Source: Rhizobium sp. Root1220 (GTDB lineage: Bacteria > Pseudomonadota > Alphaproteobacteria > Rhizobiales > Rhizobiaceae). Taken from it: 37,356 bases of DNA. The stretch is from contig NZ_LMDG01000004.1 in NCBI RefSeq assembly GCF_001426265.1, positions 1-37,356 of the forward strand. The letters are read 5' to 3'. Positions 15,519-24,331 of the stretch are shown here, piece by piece. Every line of letters starts with the position of its first letter. The stretch's first letter is position 1. The notes beneath the pieces were generated by a model that searched no databases, was not told the origin of the DNA, and saw only the letters and a list, made by a program, of their open reading frames with translations. The position numbers and the translations under genes were made by a program.

Positions 15519-17312
15519 TTACTGGTTTGAAGCAGGGGTATCCGATGAGGAAACGAAGGTCCCCGATGCCTTCAACCCGGCAAAGAAGCGCTCCTGATCT
15601 TCCGAGCGCTGCAACCGCATCGATACCTCTTTGCGGACATTTTTCATGAGCACGGGCGCGTTGGACTGAAGCCAGTCTTGTTCCTTCCTGCCTTCATCGA
15701 CTTTACCGGCGGCGCCGACAATCGCCAGCAGGACCAAACGATGCATCGGGTTATATTCCAGATCGGACATGCGGGACCACAGTTCCGCCGCTTGAAGGTC
15801 TCCCCGCATGAAGGCACATAAGGCCATGCCGACTTCGTAATACCCCTTTGGGCCTGCGCCTTTGTTCACGGCGCTTGACACCAGCTCGCATCCGGACTGC
15901 CATTTTCCGGACATAGACAGCCGCAGGCCATATTCGCCGGCAACCTCCGCGTCGTTCGGGTTGGCGGCATAAGCCGCGGCGCCGGCCCGCAGCGCCGTAT
16001 CGATGTCATTCTCAAAGAAGCTAACCAGCATAAAAGCCTGCAGCGCACGGGCGTTTTGTGGATCGATACTGACCGCCCGCCTTGCAGCATCGGCTGCGAG
16101 TTGAAGGGGGGCAGGCGAGAGGGGAGCACCAAGCTTGAAGCGAAATCTGAACTCGTCGAGATAGGTTAGCGAAAGCAACGCCCATTCGGTTGCGTCGTTT
16201 GGATAACCCAGGGTGGCTCGCTGCAGGCAGTCCCTTGCTGCGCCATGGCTGTGTGAATCCATGGTCATTCGATAACTGTAGTAGGCGAGCGTGCACGCGT
16301 AGCTATCGAAGCTGCCTTCGAGAGGCTCCTTGGCAAGGGCACCTGCGTCCATTTGAAAGATGGTGCCGTATGGCTGGGCGACAGTGCTTGCGATCCGCTG
16401 TGCTGTGTCTTCTTGTATATGAAACACGCCGTGCCGTACATCACCGTCGTAGTTGTTCGCCCAGACAACGGCTCCGTCGGCCCTACGGACGAGACGAACA
16501 AGCGAGCGAAACCTGTTATCCTCGATCCGAACGCTCCCCTGCAGGGCGTAGCGCGGTTCCTGGACTTCGCTGTTCGTTGCGGGCAGATTCGCAATGACAA
16601 CGATATCTTTGAACTTCACGAGTTGCCCGATTATCTCATCACGCAGGCCCTCCGCGATGTCTGATACATCATCAGCTCCACTAGCATTCCGGAACCGTTC
16701 GACAAGAACCTTGGGTGGGGTCGCGTCAGCCATCGCTGTCTGAGGCGATGCCAGGAAGGACTTGAGGGGGACCTGTACGAAGGCCGCGACCGCGAGCAAT
16801 GCCGCGCCTGCCGGCAGCGCATACCAGATCCACAAGCGACGGGAATCGTTGGCACCCCACGCAGTTGACCGATGATGAGCCACTGGTTCACGTTTTTCCG
16901 CGGAATCTGATTCGGATGTCGGTGGTGCACCTGATTCCGTAATGCTGTCTGCGTAGTTGAACGACGGCACGTAGCCGCCTTTCGGTATGGTGATGATCAC
17001 GCGGTCCGCGCGACCACCGATCAGATAGTAGCGCTCCAGTGCCCTGCGCATCCTGCCTGCCTCGATGCGCACAACAGGGTCGTTCTGCGCATCGAACGAG
17101 ACATTTCGGCAGAACACGACATTTGCAATCGTGAATGCTTTCAAAAATGCCGCGTGTCCTGCCAGTGTCTCATCAACGATGAATTGCAAGAAAGCTCTGC
17201 CGCGCTGCGGAGAGTGAAACTCCCTGCTTACGAATATTCGGTCCAACTGTTGACGGATTTCCGCCTCGGTAGGTTGCCCGGCGCCATTCCAGTTCAGGTT
17301 TGCAAGTTCCAT
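15519..17312 (-). CDS. Membrane-anchored winged-helix regulator with TolB-like and TPR sensor
   Basis: 597 residues. The N-terminal cytoplasmic part (about 15-118) has the pattern DPVVRIEAGRMRRALERYYL then IIIPKGGYVPSF-like sequence (residues 78-117), seen in rhizobial proteins where a winged-helix-like DNA-binding domain precedes a membrane anchor. A linker leads to one TM helix (about 160-181). The outer part has a TolB/FlgO-like domain (about 195-330: VLVERFRNASGADDVSDIAEGL) and TPR-like helices (about 340-560). This CadC/ToxR-like layout suits a signal-sensing activator of the adjacent decarboxylase and antiporter genes, by analogy with CadC and cadBA; the link is inference. The ATG at 17312 follows GAGGGAG. 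A promoter is visible at 17355-17383, and an IS30 relic lies immediately beyond it. Confidence 0.75.
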   Translation of the reverse strand: MELANLNWNGAGQPTEAEIRQQLDRIFVSREFHSPQRGRAFLQFIVDETLAGHAAFLKAFTIANVVFCRNVSFDAQNDPVVRIEAGRMRRALERYYLIGGRADRVIITIPKGGYVPSFNYADSITESGAPPTSESDSAEKREPVAHHRSTAWGANDSRRLWIWYALPAGAALLAVAAFVQVPLKSFLASPQTAMADATPPKVLVERFRNASGADDVSDIAEGLRDEIIGQLVKFKDIVVIANLPATNSEVQEPRYALQGSVRIEDNRFRSLVRLVRRADGAVVWANNYDGDVRHGVFHIQEDTAQRIASTVAQPYGTIFQMDAGALAKEPLEGSFDSYACTLAYYSYRMTMDSHSHGAARDCLQRATLGYPNDATEWALLSLTYLDEFRFRFKLGAPLSPAPLQLAADAARRAVSIDPQNARALQAFMLVSFFENDIDTALRAGAAAYAANPNDAEVAGEYGLRLSMSGKWQSGCELVSSAVNKGAGPKGYYEVGMALCAFMRGDLQAAELWSRMSDLEYNPMHRLVLLAIVGAAGKVDEGRKEQDWLQSNAPVLMKNVRKEVSMRLQRSEDQERFFAGLKASGTFVSSSDTPASNQ

Positions 17313-17354
17313 GGCTCCCTCGACATAGAATTACACATTCCTAATTTAATATTC

Positions 17355-17383
17355 GGTATAGCCCCTTTTTGTTGTAACGCCAA
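17355..17383 (-). promoter_or_regulatory. Candidate sigma70-type promoter of the membrane regulator
   Basis: On the - strand TTGGCG (17383-17378) and TATACC (17360-17355) are separated by exactly 17 bp, in an unusually AT-rich stretch 43-71 bp before the regulator ATG. This would give a leader of roughly 35 bases. The match is reasonable but not perfect at either box. Confidence 0.45.
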
Positions 17384-17429
17384 CCATGCACAACCGGCGT
17401 ATATTTCGGACGAGAATGGATCATGTTTG

Positions 17430-18075
17430 AACTTCGCCCTCCCGTTTTTTGGAGCGGGAGCCGCGGAATAATCGACCTGGCGTCCACGTTTTGCCCTAAG
17501 GTGTTCGAGCAATTTCTTTTTCAGCGCCCCGCGGGCCTTGGATGTAAGGCTGCGATAGATCGTTTCGTTCGATTTGAGCGGCTCTCCGGGGTAAGTACGC
17601 TTGAGCAAGCCAACAATCTGTGCTCTGGCGACCATTTCCGCTTTAGCTTGATAGATACTGTGCGGGCCAAGGACGCATGGCAAGCCAACTTGCATAGCTT
17701 GGGGGCGCAAGGATCGATCCCAGGCAGCCTGATCTGAGCGTGCGGCCCGATAGCAATGCGCCCTGCCATTGCGGCAGACTTAACGACTGATTGTGGAGGG
17801 AGATCGTTCTAGAGTGCACGCAATCGACCGCAGGGAACGCTGCACGTTGAGCCCTCGCGATATCTCTTCGCGCTCATTCAGACTGAGTGCATTCGGCGCT
17901 CGCCGCCGCTCGGCTGGACGTATGCCACCGGCTGGCAAGATCACTGAGAATACCGATGAAGATCCCCGATCCAAAAGGCGTCCGATCGACTTCATGGACT
18001 CGCCGGCTTGCCATCGGTCCCAAATCTCCGACCGCTGGGCAGCAGAAAAATACAGGCGACTCGACGCTTCATGAC
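17430..18075 (-). mobile_element. IS30-family transposase relic, frameshifted and truncated
   Basis: Read on the - strand, the N-terminal part shows the IS30 pattern: RLYFSAAQRSEIWDRWQAGE, GGIRPAERRRAPNALSLNER and then REEISRGL, SLRSIACTLERSPSTISR (about 18075-17785). A second frame continues with CAPKLCKLACHASLARTV and KLKRKWSPEHRLLA. A third carries GLLKRTYPGEPLKSNETIYRS and KLLEHLRAKRG before similarity ends near 17430. At least two frameshifts separate these pieces, and the C-terminal DDE catalytic core is missing. Its broken end abuts the promoter region of the membrane regulator. No terminal inverted repeats were identified. Confidence 0.8.
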
Positions 18076-18414
18076 CACACTCCTCTTTAGCAAAAGAATA
18101 GTGTGCTGCGTTCACCCCGGGAGCCCGCCACCATAGCGCTCGAAGCTGATCCGTGCACCATCGGACGGGCGTGAAAGCAGAGCTTCTTCTGCGCTGCGAC
18201 CTTGACGACCGCATCCCTCTCCGGATTACGTGCCTCGCGCCTTGGGATGCAGTTTCCCCCACCGTGCTAGCGGACGAACGAATGAATCGACGCCAACCGT
18301 CGCCGGTTGCCTGTTCGGTTCCGGCTGGCGTCCTGTCACGAGCTTCGATTCCTCGACGCTCCTGAACAGACTAGGCACCCAACTTGCGGTGCCGAAAGAG
18401 ACCTCAGAGAATTT
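18076..18414. other. Gap beyond the IS30 relic
   Basis: 339 bases between the start of the IS30 transposase relic and the stop of the SpoIIAA-like gene. It probably contains the outer end of the insertion sequence and some older flanking DNA. The transposase frame remains open upstream to 18262 but lacks family-like sequence there. No gene is recognised. Confidence 0.35.
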
Positions 18415-19158
18415 TCAACAGCTATTTGGCACTGGAGCGTCATCAACTCCTTTCCCAAGCCATCCGAGCGCTTCTTCCGTTTCCTCGAACGCGAAGACGC
18501 GGATGGTCGGATGCAAAAAATAGCCGGCGAGCGGTGGAACGATCCTCAGAAACCTGCTCTCTGTCACCACGGCAACGCGTTCAATCGATCGATGGTAACT
18601 TGCGATGAATTTCAGGTGGGCTGTGATTGCCTCGAACGTCTCCCAACCGGGGAACGATCGCGTCTTGATCAACAATCCCGTCAACTTGCCCATGGAGGCC
18701 ACCGCGCGTTCAAACTCATTTGCGATTGTCTGAAAATCTCCCCGCTCGAGCGGACCCTGAGGCGCAATAAGGATGATTTTTTTATCCCTCACGGTGTCAA
18801 CACTTATCATCGTCCGCCCTCCATCTCTCCAGGTCTCGTAGGATCGATCCCAGGTTCGACCTACGTCTCGCGCTGCGCGCGGGCGTAAAATCTCTTGCAG
18901 AACGTCGGTCTCGATCTCACCACATATCTTTTCGTACTCCTCGATCTGAATAGCATCGCGTCGATGCGCGCTGTGGCGGAACCTGTCCAAGGCGGAACAT
19001 GCGATGCCATAGGCTACGAAGACTTCGTCAAAAAACGTTCCACCCGACATCTGCTGTATTTGCGATCGCACAGCGGGAAGTCTCAGCATCAGCCTGGTTC
19101 GACCAAGCCGCGCCGCTCTTCGGTTTTCTTCGGTTCTCCTCGTATGGCGCCCCATCAT
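18415..19158 (-). CDS. SpoIIAA-like (STAS-type) protein with N-terminal extension
   Basis: The C-terminal 131 residues (MISVDTVRDKKIILI, GPLERGDFQTIANEFERAV, GLLIKTRSFPGWETFEAI, RVAVVTESRFLR, RVFAFEETEEALGWL) match the small SpoIIAA-like family, whose members are normally about 120-130 residues and are thought to bind membranes or act in signalling. That unit has its own ATG at 18810 behind GGAGGGCGG. However, the frame is open to an ATG at 19158 that also has a good site (GGAGG). The upstream 116 residues look like a separate small conserved protein (SGGTFFDEVFVAYGIACSAL, EEYEKICGEIETDVLQEIL). I infer two neighbouring genes merged in frame by loss of a stop, or two starts in one frame. Confidence 0.7.
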   Translation of the reverse strand: MMGRHTRRTEENRRAARLGRTRLMLRLPAVRSQIQQMSGGTFFDEVFVAYGIACSALDRFRHSAHRRDAIQIEEYEKICGEIETDVLQEILRPRAARDVGRTWDRSYETWRDGGRTMISVDTVRDKKIILIAPQGPLERGDFQTIANEFERAVASMGKLTGLLIKTRSFPGWETFEAITAHLKFIASYHRSIERVAVVTESRFLRIVPPLAGYFLHPTIRVFAFEETEEALGWLGKGVDDAPVPNSC

Positions 19159-19606
19159 GCGCTTCCTCCATTTGCCTGAGGATGTCAGGAAGCCGAGCGC
19201 GCGCGAAGTATGTTACGGTAGCCACTATAGTGCTGCACCGATTCACTGCCCTGCCTAGGAGCGCCTTACCACGCGCGGGCGCGAAACGCCGCTCCTCGCA
19301 ATTCTGGCGAAAGTCTGCCACCGGCTGTGGATCCTCGCGCGAGTAGGAGGCAGGGTCGCAGACAATCCAAAGGACGCGCCACCACGGGGCACGCTCGGTG
19401 GTCCTATTCCGCGGCTGCGGTTATTTTGGTCGCTTTTACAGGCGTTGCAGTGGAAACATGCGCCCGATCGATTATGTTTCATTCTAGGCGAGAGCGTTCA
19501 TAACGTGAAAGGCACGAAAATGACCGATGGAGACTGGCCTTCCCACCGCTTCGTACACTTTCCGATACATGAAAAGCGCGCGTCCGTCCGGTGTTGGGGC
19601 AACTGA
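19159..19606. other. Divergent intergenic region
   Basis: 448 bases between the divergent SpoIIAA-like and MarC genes. Open frames here have no ribosome binding site or family-like sequence. The promoters for both genes are expected here. No repeats or insertion sequence ends were recognised. Confidence 0.35.
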
Positions 19607-20296
19607 ATGTATGCTGCAGTGAATACCTTCGTGCTCGTGCTCGCGTCGGTCTTTCCAGTTGTCAATCCGCCTGGATCTGCGCTTGTTTTTCTGGGATTAA
19701 CCAGCAGCGCCCCTCCCGATGTCCGGGCCGTCCTCGCACGCCGGATCGCACTCAACTCGTTCGTTCTGCTCGTGTGTTCTTTTCTGCTGGGCGCGCTTAT
19801 TCTGCAATTCTACGGGATTTCCGTGCCGATCCTTCGCGTCGCAGGTGGGATCATTGTCGCTGTGTCAGGGTGGCAACTTCTCAACGGGGGAAGTCACAAG
19901 GAACTCGATGCATCGGCAGGCGATGTTTCTCGGGGCAACTTGTTAAATCAAGCCTTCTATCCCCTGACGCTGCCATTGACGACGGGGCCTGGGTCGATCG
20001 CAATTGTCATCAGCATTGGACTTTCTGAGGCGACCGTCACTGGGCCCGCCGACAGGATCATCTTCGTCTTGGCGAGCCTACTCGCCATTGCTGTCCTTGC
20101 ACTGACAATCTTGGTCTGCTTTACCTATGCGGACCGCGTTCAAAGGCTTCTCGGCGGAGGCGGAACCGACATCGCCGTCCGGCTATCGGCATTCATTCTC
20201 TTCTGCCTAGGTCTGCAAATCCTCTGGTCGGGCGCGAATGACCTGTTGAGGTCCGTCCTCTCCGCAGTTCCCCTACAGTCATTGCCGGTGCCTTAG
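19607..20296 (+). CDS. MarC family integral membrane protein (UPF0056)
   Basis: 229 residues with six predicted membrane segments. It shows the family opening VFPVVNPPGSALVFLGLT, the basic loop VRAVLARRIALNSFVLL, the centre GISVPILRVAGGIIVAVSGWQLL and the motif FYPLTLPLTTGPGSIAIVIS. The role of MarC proteins is unclear; the early link to multiple antibiotic resistance was later withdrawn. The length matches the family. The upstream region has no strong ribosome binding site, and the ATG at 19607 is chosen because it gives the usual N terminus. It is followed by a hydrolase relic on the same strand. Confidence 0.88.
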   Translation: MYAAVNTFVLVLASVFPVVNPPGSALVFLGLTSSAPPDVRAVLARRIALNSFVLLVCSFLLGALILQFYGISVPILRVAGGIIVAVSGWQLLNGGSHKELDASAGDVSRGNLLNQAFYPLTLPLTTGPGSIAIVISIGLSEATVTGPADRIIFVLASLLAIAVLALTILVCFTYADRVQRLLGGGGTDIAVRLSAFILFCLGLQILWSGANDLLRSVLSAVPLQSLPVP

Positions 20297-20330
20297 AAAA
20301 TCGCGGCGCGGCTCGGTATTTACAAGCCGA

Positions 20331-20820
20331 GTGCCCGCCTGTAGGCGGCGAGAAATGGCCTTGGAGAGCGACACACAGTCCACGACGTTGGAGCAAATGG
20401 CTGACGATGTGAGGGAGTTGATAAACACGCAAAGGATCCGAAAGCCGCATGTATTCGGCCATGCTGCCGGTGGCTTCGTCGCATTGCAATTCGCGCTGCG
20501 CCATCCTAAGCTTGTTGGGGGCACTACTTTATCGGCATCGTCCGACAGTCGCGCCAATCCAATCTGCTACGGAAGAGCCAGCGCGCCCTCGTTGACCGAT
20601 CGCGCGCCACCTACTGGAGGCGGCGGCCAGAATGTCTGGTGGCGACATTTCGGCTGAAAGTGTTGCGAACTACTTTAATCAGGTCGGCCTTAATACGCCG
20701 CGCTCGAGAATGGAGATCTCACCGCGCAGTTCATGCGCCTGACGTCGACCAACATAGACATGATGCGTTACTTTATGTCCAGGCTAGCGCCTGGATACGA
20801 TGTAGTATCCCGACTGCATA
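20331..20820 (+). pseudogene. Alpha/beta-hydrolase relic, truncated at both ends
   Basis: The first frame reads TTLEQMADDVRELINTQRIR then KPHVFGHAAGGFVALQFALR and HPKLVGGTTLSASS, the classic nucleophile-elbow region of alpha/beta hydrolases. The usual GHSxGG has become GHAAGG, so the nucleophile serine is alanine. After about 20600 the frame is lost; a later frame resumes with NGDLTAQFMRLTSTNIDMMR and YFMSRLAPGYDV up to about 20815. There the IS630 relic begins and no hydrolase sequence follows it. The N-terminal strands before the elbow are also missing. This is a clear non-functional fragment. Confidence 0.75.
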
Positions 20821-21419
20821 GGCCAAGAATGCCACGCCGGTCATCGGGCCGTCGAGTACCATCGGTGCGGTCATTCCGGAAAGCCTGAGCGCCCCTGTAA
20901 AGGTCGTGGTTTTCCAGTGGCCATGGGCAACCGCCGACCGGCAGCGTTCGCCGCATTGGGATCGCCCGCGTGGTCGAGACATCTTCGTGGAGAGAGCGAT
21001 CTCATCGAGAAAAATAGGCTTGGCGGGGTCGAGATCGAGCAGGCCATCGAACAGGCCTGCCGCCGTTTCAAAGGTCGTCTCGCTCCTGCTCCAATGCATG
21101 TGCGGTCTTTTTTAAAGGTCCAGCCCCGGCTGCGAAGCCACACGTCAAGAGTACTACGGCCGATCACGACAGACCGTTCCTCACTCAAACGCAGGACCAT
21201 TTCGTTAAGCTTGATGTCTTTCTCATCATCGATAAGGCAGATGATAAAGGCCTCGTCCTCATCCAGTCTGGAGCCTGAGCGCCGACCGTGTTTGCCTGAA
21301 TTGGCGATCCAGGCAATGGCCGTCGAAATCCCGATGCCAAACCGCGCAGCAGCCGAACGCGCAGACATCCCGTCCGAAGACGCAGCCAGAACTCGAATGC
21401 GAAGATCATTGCTGAACAC
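20820..21419 (-). mobile_element. IS630-family transposase relic
   Basis: The - strand reads a Tc1/IS630-type N terminus (GTG at 21419; FSNDLRIRVLAASSDGMSAR, SAAARFGIGISTAIAWIA, LRLSEERSVVIGRSTLDVWL, RSRGWTFKKDRT). After a frameshift near 21060 it continues as LFDGLLDLDPAKPIFLDEIA, HGHWKTTTFTGALRLSGMTA and PMVLDGPMTGVAFLAY. The chain then breaks near 20825, before the second catalytic aspartate block (expected VMDNLGSHK-like). The relic separates the hydrolase fragment from a secreted-protein gene and probably caused the hydrolase truncation. Terminal repeats were not identified. Confidence 0.8.
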
Positions 21420-21490
21420 TCGTCAGCGGCGGCTAGGAAACTCGATCGCATGAACAATCAACCAACCCCTATTATTGGACACCGCAGATT

Positions 21491-22020
21491 ATGTTGAAAA
21501 GCCGTTTCACCTTGCTTCTTGTCGCAGCCTTTCTCCCGGGCGCCGCGCATGGCGCCGATTGTCCGTCGGCAAACACCGCGAAGAATGGTTTTGTGCTGGA
21601 GAATGCCGACGCTCGGAGCGGATTCCGGAAGCAGGCAGATCCAATTGTCAAAGCCGTCCATCACTTTCGCGATTCAGCCCGGCAGACGGTGTTCTCGTAC
21701 GCTGGTCTGTTTGACCTCGCCCGTTTCAGCACGGACAGTGGCCGCGCCAGCATCGCTTATCTGCCGCTTGGCCCGGTCGGCAGATACGCGATGGAGCCTG
21801 GAACTGACAGTGGCTCGACAGGAGAGCTTCAGCCTCGGGGAATGCAAATACAAGGTGCTCCGGATCAAGCAGGTGACCAAGAAAGGCGACGAACAGATCG
21901 ACGCTCTCAGCGTGCTGTACTCGCCGGACCTCCAAGCCACGCTGGCCAAGGTCTATGGCGAAAGGCACCGCCGACGAGTTCATCGTCCGCTATGACCGGA
22001 TCCAATCGCTAACGCAATGA
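21491..22020 (+). pseudogene. Secreted hypothetical protein, two frameshifts
   Basis: It begins with a good signal peptide (KSRFTLLLVAAFLPGAAHGA) followed by DCPSANTAKNGFVLENADAR and QTVFSYAGLFDLARFSTDSG. Near 21775-21830 the frame shifts, and the chain goes on as ESFSLGECKYKVLRIKQVTK and DALSVLYSPDLQATLAKVYG. Near 21965 an extra A shifts it again to GTADEFIVRYDRIQSLTQ and a stop at 22018-22020. The pieces join into one periplasmic protein of about 175 residues of a type seen in rhizobia, with no known function. The gene follows the IS630 relic directly. Confidence 0.65.
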
Positions 22021-22050
22021 CGCGCAAAGTAGCAGGGCGTTTGTTAGGGG

Positions 22051-23607
22051 TTAAAGCTGAGATTCGAGCGGCAGCCACTTGATCAGCCAGGCTGTCGCGC
22101 GCCGGGCGATCCCGGCATCCGGCTCGGCCCGGACCAGGGTAGGTTTCCCGTCAATGACTTTCAGCCACCGCAGGAATCCCTGTTCGAGCCGTACGGGATA
22201 GCTCAGGTCTGTCTCGGTTTCCTTGGCAAAGATCGCGTCCATTTGATCGACGAGATGCCACGACTCGAACAGGACGCCCATTTCAGTGTTCAAGGAAACG
22301 GACCGCGGATCGAGATTGAGAGATCCGATGAAGCCAAACTTCCCATCCCTGGCAAAGGCCTTCGTGTGGAGGCTCGCCTTCTTTGAACCTCGCAGGGAGA
22401 AGGAGCCCATCTCAGCGATCGATTTCAGCTCGAAGAGTGCAACGCCGCCTTTTAACAATGCCGGTCGATAGCGCGAATATCCCGCGTGAACTGCAGCGAC
22501 GTCAGTGGCTGCAAGCGAGTTAGTCAGGACGGAAACCTTCACCCCTTTGCCAGCGAGCTTCGTCAAAGCCTCGACGCCGCGTTGGCCGGGAATGAAGTAA
22601 GGCGAAGTGATATGAATGAACTTGGCTGTGCCGGTGATGATCGGGAGCAGCGTTTCCATCAACATGTTCTGCCCACTGCGCATCTTTCCGCCGGCTTTTT
22701 CGGGCGGATCGGCCAGAACGTCGACTTTGTCGACCCAAATGTATCCGTCTTCGGGGACAGCAACCTTCAAGGATGTCTGATCGCGGACTCGATTGAGATA
22801 TGGCTGGGCACGCTGCTCGTAATCAAGGCGGTCCATGTTGCATCGAAGCTTCCTCAGCTTGTTGGGCCGTCGCGAAAGTAGCGAGCGCACAGGCACGGCA
22901 ACCGAACTATTCCAGTAGTCGTCGAACAGACGTTCCGTCTTCGCAACGGCGTGACCGACCATCACGAGATCGAAGTCCCGGAAGTTCGCGTCTGCACCAG
23001 CATCGAAATACGGATCGCCGATATTGCGTCCCCCGACGATCGCGATCCGGCCGTCGGCAATCCACGCTTTGTTGTGCATGCGACGGTTGACGCTTCGAAA
23101 TCGCAAGGCCATCTCCAGGCCGCGGCGCACGATATTCTCCCGCGCCCTCGTGGGATTGAAGAGCCGGAGCTCGATATTCGGATGGCAGTCGATCGCATAG
23201 AAGATCTTGTCGGACATGGAGACGCCGAGATCGTCGAGAAGGATCCTCACACGTATGCCACGGTCAGCGGCAGTGACGACTTCCCGCATGATCAGCATTC
23301 CGGTCAGGTCCGCATTCCACATATAATACATGAGGTCGAGGCTGCGCCCGGCCGAACGTGCCGCTAGCAGGCGGGCTGCGAACGCTTCCATATTGGAGGT
23401 GACCAGAGCCAGACCGGTTGCCGTTTCCCGCTGGTGGCAAAGCCTGGCGCCGTATCGGTCAAGCTCGGTGTCCGCAGCGGCAACCTTGAGGATGTGGGAA
23501 TCGTTTTTCTGGACTCGCTTCAGAAACCCGGCATAGCTTGAAGTTGCCAGAGCCCATAGGGCTGCCAGCGCCACAATCGCGATGATGGAGATGCCGAACC
23601 AAATCAC
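22051..23607 (-). CDS. Phospholipase D family / cardiolipin-synthase-like protein
   Basis: 518 residues with an N-terminal membrane anchor (residues 1-25) and two complete HKD motifs: H178-K180-D185 in MHNKAWIADGRIAIVGGRN and H414-K416-D421 in HTKAFARDGKFGFIGSLNLD. Both are needed for one active site in phospholipase D enzymes. Members of this group join or exchange phospholipid head groups at the inner membrane (ClsC-like). The segments TSPYFIPG and LDLMYYMW are typical. The gene is intact amid decayed neighbours. It converges on the secreted-protein relic, and the start at 23607 gives the usual anchor. Substrate cannot be told from sequence. Confidence 0.88.
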   Translation of the reverse strand: MIWFGISIIAIVALAALWALATSSYAGFLKRVQKNDSHILKVAAADTELDRYGARLCHQRETATGLALVTSNMEAFAARLLAARSAGRSLDLMYYMWNADLTGMLIMREVVTAADRGIRVRILLDDLGVSMSDKIFYAIDCHPNIELRLFNPTRARENIVRRGLEMALRFRSVNRRMHNKAWIADGRIAIVGGRNIGDPYFDAGADANFRDFDLVMVGHAVAKTERLFDDYWNSSVAVPVRSLLSRRPNKLRKLRCNMDRLDYEQRAQPYLNRVRDQTSLKVAVPEDGYIWVDKVDVLADPPEKAGGKMRSGQNMLMETLLPIITGTAKFIHITSPYFIPGQRGVEALTKLAGKGVKVSVLTNSLAATDVAAVHAGYSRYRPALLKGGVALFELKSIAEMGSFSLRGSKKASLHTKAFARDGKFGFIGSLNLDPRSVSLNTEMGVLFESWHLVDQMDAIFAKETETDLSYPVRLEQGFLRWLKVIDGKPTLVRAEPDAGIARRATAWLIKWLPLESQL

Positions 23608-24044
23608 ATGATACCCCCGGGCCGCCGCGACCAGGAAGCACTATGCTGACTCGACCCGCCCGTGCAAAATAGTGTCTCGTGACGAGCGAGCAAGGTGTCC
23701 ACAGGAGAAGCAGGAAGGCCGGTTTGAAATGGTCCATTCTAACGCGAAACTTCCTCAAAAATACTGTGACGATCTCAGCTTTATCCCTGGTATCCAAGCG
23801 GAGTGATCCCGACCGCCGGGAGTGGAAAAAATTCTCACCGAGCGTACCCTGCCTGATTGCGATACCAATTCGCGCAACTCTTAAATATTCCCAACCCTGG
23901 GGTTGCTTGACTCTTCAGGTTCTATTGCCGCTGACGGCAGCCGATCGCTTACACCTAAATGCGGGCTCGCTAAAATTGTAGTGGCGCCGAAAACCGCAAT
24001 TTAGTTCGCCCGAAGTATGATCCCCTCGATTTGCGAGGTGGGGT
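23608..24044. other. Divergent intergenic region
   Basis: 437 bases between the phospholipase D gene and the next + strand gene. One small hairpin (CAACCC/GGGTTG near 23890-23905) lacks a T tail. No coding sequence or repeat is recognised. Confidence 0.35.
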
Positions 24045-24305
24045 GTGCTGTCAGAAATCGAAGTTATTTACTTTCGGAGCCGTATTGACGACGTCCTTGG
24101 GGAAGGGCGGGTATCAGCATGGCAGCGCGGTTTTCTTTTGGATATGCGCCAGAAGATCGAGCGTTATGGGACGAGAACGCGCTTCAGCGAAAAGCAGCTT
24201 GCAACGGTAAAGCGTCTTGCGGCGATAAAAGGGGACGCGGACTTGCGGCTGGTCGTGAGCAATCGTGTGACTCGAACACCCGCCGCTCTCGATATTGGGG
24301 CCTGA
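24045..24305 (+). CDS. Conserved small hypothetical protein (upstream of nuclease relic)
   Basis: 86 residues, basic, no signal peptide. The core RIDDVLGEGRVSAWQRGFLL and DMRQKIERYGTRTRFSEKQL looks like a family of short rhizobial proteins with a helical fold; it may bind nucleic acid, but no motif proves it. The start at 24045 is the first methionine of this frame; a GGTGGGG stretch precedes it. It is on the same strand as, and just ahead of, the broken thermonuclease gene, so the two were probably one operon. Confidence 0.5.
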   Translation: MLSEIEVIYFRSRIDDVLGEGRVSAWQRGFLLDMRQKIERYGTRTRFSEKQLATVKRLAAIKGDADLRLVVSNRVTRTPAALDIGA

Positions 24306-24331
24306 GCTATCAGGAGCAGAAGCTCCTCATC

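Noticed and set aside
17430..21419. Composite transposon formed by the two transposase relics
   Set aside because: The relics belong to different families (IS30 and IS630), both are truncated, and no matching terminal repeats were seen.
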